DNA from: G963691885 sp963691885
GTDB lineage: Bacteria; Pseudomonadota; Alphaproteobacteria; UBA8366; Aestuariispiraceae
Direction: 5' to 3'
DNA: 64,000 nt
Assembly (NCBI GenBank): GCA_963691885.1
Contig: OY829843.1
Coordinates: 1,984,001-2,048,000 of the forward strand
How positions within the stretch are numbered: the first letter of the stretch is position 1; every line of letters begins with the position of its first letter. Positions 8,259 to 15,338 of the stretch are shown here, one piece after another. The position numbers were made by a program, and so were the translations under genes. The notes beneath the pieces are model-generated. The model was given only the letters and a program-made list of their open reading frames with translations. It made no database searches and was not told the origin of the DNA.

Positions 8259-8430
8259 CTAACCGTGTGAAATATCAAGAGCGGGTTCACCGGACGGACA
8301 CGTTCATGGTTCCAAAACGGAACTTGTTCGGCTACTTTCGGGATCGAATTTGCGACCCGTCTGTGGACAGTCCGATAATAGCTTTCCCCGAGATGCGCTC
8401 TTGTTGAACCAGGGTCATCAGCCGTGCTCC

Positions 8431-9588
8431 TTATGATCCAACGTCGATCGGCAAATGGGCAGATAACGCCTTGCGCACAAGTGCCGTGCGATTTGACGAT
8501 CTGGTTTTGGAGAGAACTGACTTGATCTGTGTTCGCACGGTATTTGGGCTAGCGCCGCGCATCTCAGCTATTTCATCAGTGCTCAATCCATCGACCATCA
8601 ATCGAGCAACGCCCATTTCACCGTCGGTCAGGTTGAAGATGGCCCCAAAGCCGTCAATGCTGATATGTGGGTGGTATGATGGGTCGTAGATCTTAATGAT
8701 AGCACCTTGAAAGTGGCTTTCTAACTCCTGGTCTGTGTCGCGTAGTGGTGCTACCTCTATCCACAGGGTATCCTGCCCGTTCGCTTTTGGAACCTGAATT
8801 GCGTCGACAGGGGCGCTTTCATGCCCTGAGGCGGTGTATGAGGCCGTCGATATCGCCGCTCTCAGTCGCTCATTCCCAGTGTTATTCAAAAGATACAACC
8901 GTCCGGTTGGGTCGAACCTGACGAGGCCCTCATTGTCGATGATCGTATCAGCTGACTTGTTACTGACGATGCGTCTGGCGTTGGCATCGACAATGACGAC
9001 CGGAACAAGGTATTTATCCATCACCGACAATACAGCGTTGAAATGCTGTTTGAGGGTCTGAAATACGTTCGCCAGTCGCACGGATTGTTCGAGGAACGGT
9101 AGGTAGGCACGGAACAGCTCCCGTTCGGATGCGGTTGCCTGCCCACGACTGTGATGGAATTGCACGGCGAACGTATTAAAGAATGTTTGGTCTTCGCTTA
9201 GTTTGGCTGCAATGCGGTGGCGGAACCCGACATTCTCTTCGAACCATCGAAAATCTGGCCGGCTATAGAGGTTTGGGTCATCGGGCCAAAGGTCGAGTTC
9301 TGTAAGGACTGTGTGCGGGACGCTGTTGGCGATAATAGGAATGCCGTCAGCTTCGTGTTTAGAAAGCGTATCGTTATATGTCTGCAATGCGCGTTGTACT
9401 TCACGCGAAAACCAGGCCCCCTGAAATCCGTCGCCATTGACTTGGTTGACTGATATCACGCACCCTGTGATTGCACCGAAGGAGATCGCCAATTCGTGGA
9501 TAAGATCGGCCCAGAGATCCTGATCGATTGCTGCATCGAACACGCGCGCGGCTAATCCGACATCGAACCCGTCAGGTATTCCTGCCAT
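8431..9588 (-). CDS. LuxR-family transcriptional regulator
   Basis: A 385-residue protein whose C-terminus is a LuxR/GerE-type helix-turn-helix (LTDGEMGVARLMVDGLSTDE, then IAEMRGASPNTVRTQIKSVL, residues about 315-375). The N-terminal 300 residues contain no acyl-homoserine-lactone domain; a PAS-like part (MDKYLVPVVIVDANARRIVS, residues about 190-290) is plausible. Such two-part LuxR proteins are common in alphaproteobacteria. It lies directly downstream of, and on the same strand as, the VPLPA-CTERM gene at 9630, 41 bases away. A fragment resembling its last about 40 residues occurs at 11033-11165. Confidence 0.85.
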   Translation of the reverse strand: MAGIPDGFDVGLAARVFDAAIDQDLWADLIHELAISFGAITGCVISVNQVNGDGFQGAWFSREVQRALQTYNDTLSKHEADGIPIIANSVPHTVLTELDLWPDDPNLYSRPDFRWFEENVGFRHRIAAKLSEDQTFFNTFAVQFHHSRGQATASERELFRAYLPFLEQSVRLANVFQTLKQHFNAVLSVMDKYLVPVVIVDANARRIVSNKSADTIIDNEGLVRFDPTGRLYLLNNTGNERLRAAISTASYTASGHESAPVDAIQVPKANGQDTLWIEVAPLRDTDQELESHFQGAIIKIYDPSYHPHISIDGFGAIFNLTDGEMGVARLMVDGLSTDEIAEMRGASPNTVRTQIKSVLSKTRSSNRTALVRKALSAHLPIDVGS

Positions 9589-9629
9589 TGTTTTTCCCCA
9601 GCATGTTACGGAACCTTAGATCAAAAGTC

Positions 9630-10448
9630 TCAAGAAACAGCTTTACGCCGCTTCCACCAACTCAAGAACCCAAAACCCGCAAACGCAGATGCGAGAAGCG
9701 GCAGCGCTGCAGGAACGGGAACTGCAGAGATCGGCTCTGTTCCGAATAGCTGCATTTGCAGGTCAAACCGCGTATGGTAGTTCGAATTTGGGCGGCAAGG
9801 ATAGTAGCATGAGGGGTAGTTGTTTATCTTGCTAGAAACAAACCCATCACCGTTGCCATCACGTTGCCTTGTGTGAGACGCCATCAAACGCAAGTCGTCA
9901 CTAAAGACGCTTACATAGAAATACCCCTCGCTGACAAACAGGGAGGGTAAGTCTAACGTCATTACCCTGACAGGAGCATCTGAAAAATACTCAGTTCGAG
10001 GGCTACGTCTGCCGTCGTAGAAATAATTGTACTCGCTAATGGTTTGCTGCGAAAACGACAAGTCACTTCCCGATATTACCTCTGAGTGGACTCTAGCTTT
10101 ACTCCCATCGAAAATTTCGAAATTAACGGACGTCGGCAGACCATTGTTCAGATGATCATAATCATGGATCAGGAACTCTGCACGAACGAGGTTCCAATCG
10201 CGTTCGAAACTATGGCCGTCAAACACTCTCGCGCCGCTGACGGTAGATTCTTTTGGTCCAAAGTAAATCGTGCTATAACTTGATCTGTATCCACTGTACC
10301 CATCGGAAGCAATTAGTGGTCCACTTTGCCCGTCTGGGTCAAACCCAACAAAATCTTCCTTGTAAACAAGTTCGATATTTGCCGCCTGTGATACACCGGT
10401 GGTGACCAAGCCCATCAGCGTCGCCGCCACCAATACACTCTTCCACAT
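9630..10448 (-). CDS. VPLPA-CTERM sorting-domain exported protein
   Basis: A 272-residue secreted protein. It has an N-terminal signal peptide (MWKSVLVAATLMGLVTTGVS, cleavage near SQA-A). It ends with the tripartite sorting signal VPVPAALPLLASAFAGFGFL then SWWKRRKAVS: a VPxPA motif, a hydrophobic span and a basic tail. Proteins with this tail are substrates of a dedicated exosortase linked to exopolysaccharide systems; no exosortase is in this window. The middle is a beta-rich domain I do not recognise, with paired Cys in SCYYPC. The ATG at 10448 has a strong site (GGAGGG seven bases upstream). Confidence 0.88.
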   Translation of the reverse strand: MWKSVLVAATLMGLVTTGVSQAANIELVYKEDFVGFDPDGQSGPLIASDGYSGYRSSYSTIYFGPKESTVSGARVFDGHSFERDWNLVRAEFLIHDYDHLNNGLPTSVNFEIFDGSKARVHSEVISGSDLSFSQQTISEYNYFYDGRRSPRTEYFSDAPVRVMTLDLPSLFVSEGYFYVSVFSDDLRLMASHTRQRDGNGDGFVSSKINNYPSCYYPCRPNSNYHTRFDLQMQLFGTEPISAVPVPAALPLLASAFAGFGFLSWWKRRKAVS

Positions 10449-10570
10449 TTTCGCGCCCTCCAACACGCAATCTTCCAGTGCCTAAGGTAAGTTACCGTTT
10501 TTCTAAAAGCTCCGTGCAAACTCTCCATCCCTCAAATGGGGACTGTACAATCCGAAATATCCGTGACTTG

Positions 10571-10599
10571 TGTTAACAAAGACTGTTTATTGTTAACAA
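10571..10599. promoter_or_regulatory. Twin palindromic operator-like sites, 20 bp apart
   Basis: TGTTAACAA occurs at 10571-10579 and again at 10591-10599. The core TGTTAACA is itself a perfect palindrome, and the 20-bp centre-to-centre distance is two helical turns, so two dimers would bind on one face of the DNA. The pair lies about 120 bases upstream of the VPLPA-CTERM start (10448). That it controls this gene is an inference. Confidence 0.4.
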
Positions 10600-11032
10600 T
10601 TGGACAAGAAGATTTCTGCTATCCTGATGGATTGCGAATCTCGTTTAAGTTGGAAAAAAGCCGCAAGTATTAACGTCACGCGAAAATAACGACGACTATT
10701 TCATCATGCTAAGTTTGAATTTATTGCGCTGATTTCTGACAGAGATGAGACCCTGATCGATCAACAGGGCGGTAAGTGATCGTTTATGCCGCTCGGCATT
10801 TGCAGTCCGCGAATAGTGATGGTCGCCGCTCCTATTGGTTTTTGACGGGGCCATGCAGTAGTTATTAGCCATATGATGGATTTGCGCGGTTTAGCTGAAG
10901 CGCTGAAATCAATGTGATGTATGTATACTTGCCGATTTGCGCTGTTTTGGTCGTGATTTGAAGAAAAGATGTCGAAAATGAAACGGTGCGATCAAAGACT
11001 TCTCGGTGGGGTTAAATTCAAATAAGACGACA
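10600..11032. other. Intergenic stretch without recognised gene
   Basis: No frame with a credible start and family match is present on either strand. AT-rich parts could hold promoters for the VPLPA-CTERM gene, but I can assign none with confidence. Confidence 0.45.
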
Positions 11033-11165
11033 CTACAATAATCGGGCCGTATCAGTTGGCGGTGCAGCCATGATCGCGCGACGCACCAAGTCTGTTCTGT
11101 TGCGACTGTTGGTCTTCAGCAAGATCATTTTTATCGTGATCGTCCGGCGAACCACCTCTGGACGA
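11033..11165 (-). pseudogene. Relic of a LuxR-type C-terminal HTH
   Basis: The minus-strand frame reads RPEVVRRTITIKMILLKTNS followed by RNRTDLVRRAIMAAPPTD. This aligns with the last HTH helices of the regulator at 8431-9588 (SPNTVRTQIKSVLSKTRSSN, RTALVRKALSAHLPID). The rest of the gene is missing; upstream sequence switches to a palindrome and then to IS66 remnants. It is a leftover of a second, similar regulator. Confidence 0.65.
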
Positions 11166-11178
11166 TCTGATGGTATCA

Positions 11179-11204
11179 CATTACGTTCAGGCCTGAGCGT
11201 AATG
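11179..11204. repeat. 26-bp near-perfect palindrome at a relic junction
   Basis: Two 13-base arms, CATTACGTTCAGG and CCTGAGCGTAATG, are inverted with one mismatch and no spacer. It sits between the LuxR relic and the IS66 tnpC relic. It could be a residual element end or a regulatory site. Confidence 0.6.
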
Positions 11205-11350
11205 CTAGGGCAGCAGTGCATCAATACGATTAATTTTATGGTCGGCAATTCTATTGAGCGTATCCGTTAACCAGGCTTGCGGATCAACGTTGTTGAGTTT
11301 AGCTGTTTCGACAAAAGACTGAGCAATAGCTTTGCCCTTCCCATTGAGTT
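11205..11350 (-). pseudogene. Diverged IS66 tnpC C-terminal relic
   Basis: The minus strand encodes NGKGKAIAQSFVETAKLNNV followed by DPQAWLTDTLNRIADHKINR and IDALLP with a TAG stop at 11205-11207. This aligns with the last about 45 residues of TnpC (2010-3527) but is clearly older and more diverged than the other two IS66 copies. Sequence upstream of about 11350 no longer matches. Confidence 0.8.
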
Positions 11351-11496
11351 GGACACCTTCGAATCCGAGAGATTCACCAAGGCAGAACTCACCTCATTCT
11401 CGCGTACCATACGTCGTATAAGGTCTTGAAAACGTGGGAGATAAGTCACTTCACTATTAACTCCCGGAGTATATTTTTTGGAAGCGCACCCCATGA

Positions 11497-11811
11497 CCCA
11501 GTGGCCTCGAGATCTTTAATGCCCCGCGCCTCTGCCTCCCGTCTGGCGTTGTTTATCCAAGCAAGTCTATAGTTTTCTATTATGGCACGACAGATGCAGC
11601 ACAAAAAATCGCTGAACAAGCTCGCAGTTTTATGGCAGATGGATATGATTTAAGCATTGTTGAGGTATCAATTGATATTGGAGATATTCATGCAGATTTC
11701 TACCAAAAACCTCGCGTTCATGACACAACACTTGTCAGGCTCAATCGACTAAACCTGGCGCTTAGAGAAGAGTTGCAGGCGCACTTTCGTAAAAAAAATA
11801 AATGCAAATGA
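11497..11811 (+). other. Unrecognised open frame, probable gene fragment
   Basis: The plus-strand frame is open from 11497 to the TGA at 11809-11811. From about 11548 it has a protein-like composition: VVYPSKSIVFYYGTTDAAQK, IAEQARSFMADGYDLSIVEV, SIDIGDIHADFYQKPRVHDT, and a basic C-terminus. The only ATG is at 11632 and has no good ribosome binding site. I do not recognise a family. It is probably the 3' part of a gene whose beginning was lost among the relics, with the truncated IS481 following it. Confidence 0.4.
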
Positions 11812-11894
11812 TAAAATAAGTGAAGCCTACAGCTGGAACCCACCGAAGTTAATTTCGAGCATGCTGGATATATTGGAGTCAGCTGCAAAAACAC

Positions 11895-12830
11895 TCATAC
11901 TGAAGCCGTGTGAAGTAATGACTTTCTGGGTTCCGAGGGAAGGTAGGCACCAGCGAGTGCCTGATGCGGTCGGTCATTGTTGTAAACCTCGACGAAACTG
12001 TCGAAGCGTTCCTGTTGCTGCAGGAAGTTGAAGGCGGCTGGTTTTGTTGTTTCCTGCTTGAGGGTTAGGTGCATCCGCTCATGACGTCCGTTTTGTTGCG
12101 GGTTGCCGGGTTTGATGCGTTCGATATCGATCCCGAGCTGGAGCCACCAGACCGACAGTTTCGACAGGCCGAACAGCGCATGTGGGCTGGCAAAGGGCAC
12201 GCCATTGTCGGTACGGATCGCCTTGGGCAGGCCGAACTCCTTGAAAACCCGCTCAAAGACGGAAAAGGCGAAGTCTGATTTGGTTGATTCCAGTCCCTCG
12301 CAGGCCAGCACATAGCGCGTCCGGTAATCTGTGATCGTGAGGGGGTAGCAATACTGTCTGTTGCCCAGCCGGAACTCCCCTTTGTAATCCGCGCACCATA
12401 ACCCGTTTGCTTCCGTCGCGGCGCTAAGCGGTGTGCCTTCGGCTTTGTGGCGTCGCCGCTTGCGACGGGCCACCAACCCGTGGCGGTCGAGCACAGCGTG
12501 CACTGTTGAGATCGCGGGTGGCTTAGTGATCGGGAAAGCACGCAGCAGTTTGTCGCGGATTTTTGGCGCGCCCCAGGTTGGATACTCCCGCTTGATCCCG
12601 AGAATACAGCGCTCAATCTGATAGGGCAGCTTGTTGGCATGCCGATACGGTCGACGGCTGCGGTCATGCAGACCGTCAACGCCACATTCCTTATACCGCT
12701 CGAAAATTTTATACCCTGTCACCCGCGAGATACCGAACTCCCGGCACAGTGACGCCATCTGCTCACCCTCCAACAGGCGGGCGACAAAACGCACGCGTTC
12801 ATCCATCGGTTTACACTCCTTCCAAGGCAT
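11895..12830 (-). CDS. IS481-family transposase, C-terminally shortened
   Basis: The frame gives an IS481 transposase: MPWKECKPMDERVRFVARLL with HTH, then the DDE core (LWCADYKGEFRLG, AIRTDNGVPFAS, KPGNPQQNGRHERMHLTLKQ). It closes after RPHQALAGAYLPSEP with an unusual tail (RKSLLHTASV). Family members usually continue for several tens of residues after the HQAL motif, so the 3' end has probably been cut and the tail is read from adjoining sequence. I chose the ATG at 12830 (MPWKE) over the upstream TTG. The catalytic triad is present, but loss of the element's distal end would prevent transposition. Confidence 0.85.
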   Translation of the reverse strand: MPWKECKPMDERVRFVARLLEGEQMASLCREFGISRVTGYKIFERYKECGVDGLHDRSRRPYRHANKLPYQIERCILGIKREYPTWGAPKIRDKLLRAFPITKPPAISTVHAVLDRHGLVARRKRRRHKAEGTPLSAATEANGLWCADYKGEFRLGNRQYCYPLTITDYRTRYVLACEGLESTKSDFAFSVFERVFKEFGLPKAIRTDNGVPFASPHALFGLSKLSVWWLQLGIDIERIKPGNPQQNGRHERMHLTLKQETTKPAAFNFLQQQERFDSFVEVYNNDRPHQALAGAYLPSEPRKSLLHTASV

Positions 12831-12908
12831 CCGGGCTCTCCCCAAAATGCCTAAATTGTGTAAACCATGTCCCCGGAATGAAATGTCAGCTATCTCTCAG
12901 GAACGACA
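11895..12908 (-). mobile_element. IS481-family element, 3'-truncated
   Basis: The upstream end (to about 12908) is defined by its match to 1-201. At the other side no inverted match to that end (outward TGTCGTTCCTGAGAG) is visible near or beyond 11895, and the transposase lacks its usual C-terminus. The element therefore appears truncated and abuts the unrecognised frame ending at 11811. Confidence 0.7.
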
Positions 12909-13049
12909 CATCGTTCGAATGCCTTGCCCGGCTTTTAAAATTCAGACTTCGTCTTTTGGTAATAGCTCAGCTAAGAGGTTACGATTCCGGCATCAACCAT
13001 TTATTGCCTTCGAATCGTGCAAACCAAGGTTTATCTTCCCAAAGAAGAA

Positions 13050-14531
13050 TTAAAGGTTTCGCACCTCTTCGAGGAAATCATCTACCCTCAGGCCAAGTTG
13101 TTCAGATTGTTCGCTGAGCTCTGAAGCTGCCGATTGTGTCTGTTGGGCGGCCGCTCCAGTTTCACCGGACGCTTGCGTCACCCCGGAAATATTTGAGGTC
13201 ACTTCCTGTGTCGCCGCGTTCTGCTCCTCTACAGCGGAGGCAATGGCGTTTGCCATCTCAGATATCGTGCTAACAAGCGATATGATCGTGCTAATGGATT
13301 TGACGGATTCCTGTGTTTCACTTTGTATTTGTTGAATTTCTCGTGAGATGTCTTCGGTCGCTTGCGCGGTTTGCGTCGATAGGGATTTCACTTCGTTTGC
13401 CACGACTGCGAACCCTTTTCCGGCATCACCGGCCCGCGCCGCTTCAATAGTAGCGTTCAATGCAAGAAGATTTGTTTGCGCAGCAATGTCTGAAATTACT
13501 CCAATGATGTCGCCAATTTCTTCTGCCTTTTTCTGCAGCGTCCCGATTCTGGAGTTTGAGTCTTTGGCACCCAGGACTGCATTTTCAACTGCTTCGGTCG
13601 TTCTCGCAATTTGCGCCGAAATTTCGTTGATGCTGGCGGCAAGTTGCTCTGCCGCTGAGGCAACTGTCTGTGACTGAACATTTGTTTCTTCAGCGGCGGC
13701 TGCCATGGTTTGAGATGTGGCCTGGAGCTCAGTTGATGCTGACGAAACTGTATCGACAATTCCTTTCACATTTGTCTCAAACTGTTCCGCAAGCCTTACC
13801 GTCTTTGTCGCCAGGGTCCAAGTCAGCAACATATAGGTATATTCACCTCGATCATTCTCGATTGCTGAGACTTTAAGGTCCAAAGTCTCAGGACCCAACC
13901 TGATTTGCGCCCTGTGCGGAAGATTGTTTCGATCAGACAGCATAGTTCGCTGATGAGATGGGTGCTTGTGAAAGACGTCAATATTCGACCCAACCAATTC
14001 ATGCGCCTTGATTGGCAAATGTTGTTCAAGTGTTTTGAGTGTGTTGATGCTGGTTTCGTTAGCGTAGACAATGTCAAATGTCTCGGCATCCGCCATCATA
14101 ACGTTCACAGGCATTTGGTCGAGCATTTGCTCCTGGCGCGATGTCGCCTCAATCGCCGCTAATTTGTCTGTCACAATGGACCATGTAACCACGGCCTGAT
14201 CCTGACCAACTGTTTGAGGTAGTATTTCGATGTGCAGTTCCAGGAATTCGGGCCCAATCTGGATTATGGCATCGTGCGGAAATTTGGATCGATCTGCCAT
14301 CATACCGCGTTGATAGGCGGGATTCTTATGAAAAATGTCAATGTTGCTGCCGACGATTTGCTCAACTTTTATGGGAAGGTATTGCTCGATACGACGGAGG
14401 TTCTCGACCGTGGTCTTGTTGACATAATTGATAACCATGTCGTTCATCCCGCAACGGATGACGTTGACGGGCACGGTGTCAAACATCTGTTCAAACACTG
14501 AACTGGAACCGACTACAGACCGTAAAAGCAT
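13050..14531 (-). CDS. Soluble methyl-accepting chemotaxis protein with two PAS-like repeats
   Basis: A 493-residue receptor without membrane spans. Residues about 8-105 and 125-230 are tandem PAS-like repeats sharing the block GSNIDxFHKxPxxQRxMxxD. A linker and a standard MCP signalling domain follow (SSASTELQATSQTMAAAAEE, hairpin tip around NLLALNATIEAARAGDAGKG, FAVVANEVKSLSTQTA). The C-terminus ends FLEEVRNL with no CheR/CheB tether pentapeptide. It likely senses an intracellular signal and works through CheA/CheW. The ATG at 14531 has a good site (GGGAGG nine bases upstream); the extension to 14666 is rejected for that reason. It lies downstream of the kinase/FixJ operon on the same strand. 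Confidence 0.9.
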   Translation of the reverse strand: MLLRSVVGSSSVFEQMFDTVPVNVIRCGMNDMVINYVNKTTVENLRRIEQYLPIKVEQIVGSNIDIFHKNPAYQRGMMADRSKFPHDAIIQIGPEFLELHIEILPQTVGQDQAVVTWSIVTDKLAAIEATSRQEQMLDQMPVNVMMADAETFDIVYANETSINTLKTLEQHLPIKAHELVGSNIDVFHKHPSHQRTMLSDRNNLPHRAQIRLGPETLDLKVSAIENDRGEYTYMLLTWTLATKTVRLAEQFETNVKGIVDTVSSASTELQATSQTMAAAAEETNVQSQTVASAAEQLAASINEISAQIARTTEAVENAVLGAKDSNSRIGTLQKKAEEIGDIIGVISDIAAQTNLLALNATIEAARAGDAGKGFAVVANEVKSLSTQTAQATEDISREIQQIQSETQESVKSISTIISLVSTISEMANAIASAVEEQNAATQEVTSNISGVTQASGETGAAAQQTQSAASELSEQSEQLGLRVDDFLEEVRNL

Positions 14532-14754
14532 CTTTTGAATCCTCCCTGCTGTGTTTTCCGCTAATGAGAAGGGTCTAACCGACCGATTCACACCGGAAGT
14601 TTCGCCGCCTCTAGAAAACTGACCGTGAAGACGTCTCTGGCTAGAGGTGGCGCTAAACCGGGCCAATTGAGCCTACCCGCTTATCTTTGCCCCATCCTTG
14701 TAAACGTACTATTGGAATAGTTAATATATTCTGAATTTTGAATATATATATCTG

Positions 14755-15288
14755 TCAACGCGTCTTCTCGTTTATGTTTTTCCGGTGCCATTCAACAGTC
14801 CGAACGCTTATTCCTAACTTCTCGGCGATCTCTTTGGATTGAAACCCTTCGCGGACAAAGCCAGCAATTTTCTTTTCTTTCGGTGTTAACAAGTTCAATT
14901 CTTTCGCTGCGCAGACTCGTCGTTTTGAGGTGTCAATTGCCTTTGTAATTGCTGCGATCAGATCAGCACTTTGTACAGGCTTCAGTAGAAAATCTACTGC
15001 TCCTTGTTTTATTGACTCGACGGCTTCTGGAACAGTTCCGGTCCCGGTTAGAAAAACGATTGGTGGCGAAAAATCCGCATCACTTAGCGCGTCACGCAGC
15101 TCCAGTCCTGTAAGGCCAGACATTTGAATGTCCAACACTATGCAGGAAGGTACCGTTGGCGGTGATTTCGCCAAAAATTCTTCTGCAGATGCAAATTCAT
15201 TAACTTCAAAACCATTATCAAGTAATAAATTGCCGAGCGACTGCCTTAAGAGCAAATCGTCATCTACGATATGAACAAGACCACTCAT
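14755..15288 (-). CDS. FixJ-family response regulator
   Basis: The 177-residue protein has a receiver domain (MSGLVHIVDDDLLLRQSLGN, phospho-acceptor Asp in CIVLDIQMSGL, Thr/Lys switch residues in FLTGTG and FLLKPV) and a C-terminal LuxR-type HTH (LLTPKEKKIAGFVREGFQSK, EIAEKLGISVRTVEWHRKNI). It is typical of FixJ/NarL-type regulators and is slightly short at the C-terminus. It follows the MASE1 kinase gene by 50 bases on the same strand, so the two form a two-component pair. Confidence 0.92.
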   Translation of the reverse strand: MSGLVHIVDDDLLLRQSLGNLLLDNGFEVNEFASAEEFLAKSPPTVPSCIVLDIQMSGLTGLELRDALSDADFSPPIVFLTGTGTVPEAVESIKQGAVDFLLKPVQSADLIAAITKAIDTSKRRVCAAKELNLLTPKEKKIAGFVREGFQSKEIAEKLGISVRTVEWHRKNINEKTR

Positions 15289-15338
15289 GCTTCAGTCTAC
15301 TCCATTCGAGTTCAAGGTTGATATGGCGGATGATCAAA

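Larger units (their letters stand above)
7702..8301 (+). mobile_element. IS66 internal-deletion derivative (600 bp)
   Basis: Both 25-bp IS66 terminal inverted repeats are present (7702-7726 and 8277-8301, one mismatch between them). The interior keeps only the first about 57 codons of tnpA and the last about 98 codons of tnpC, joined near 7962. About 1.8 kb of the standard element (rest of tnpA, tnpB, most of tnpC) is missing. It lies in inverted orientation to the full copy at 1967-4381. The flanking octamers (TATTAAGA left, GTTCATGG right) do not match, so no target duplication is visible. It might be mobilised in trans because both ends are intact. Confidence 0.88.

Noticed and set aside
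1967..8301. Recent composite transposon made of two IS66 copies
   Set aside because: The outer flanks (CTTCCACA and GTTCATGG) differ, whereas the full copy has its own perfect duplication.
12957..13035. tRNA-like text (AATAGCTCAGCTAAGAGG)
   Set aside because: It has a D-arm-like word but no acceptor stem, anticodon arm or TpsiC arm could be folded around it.
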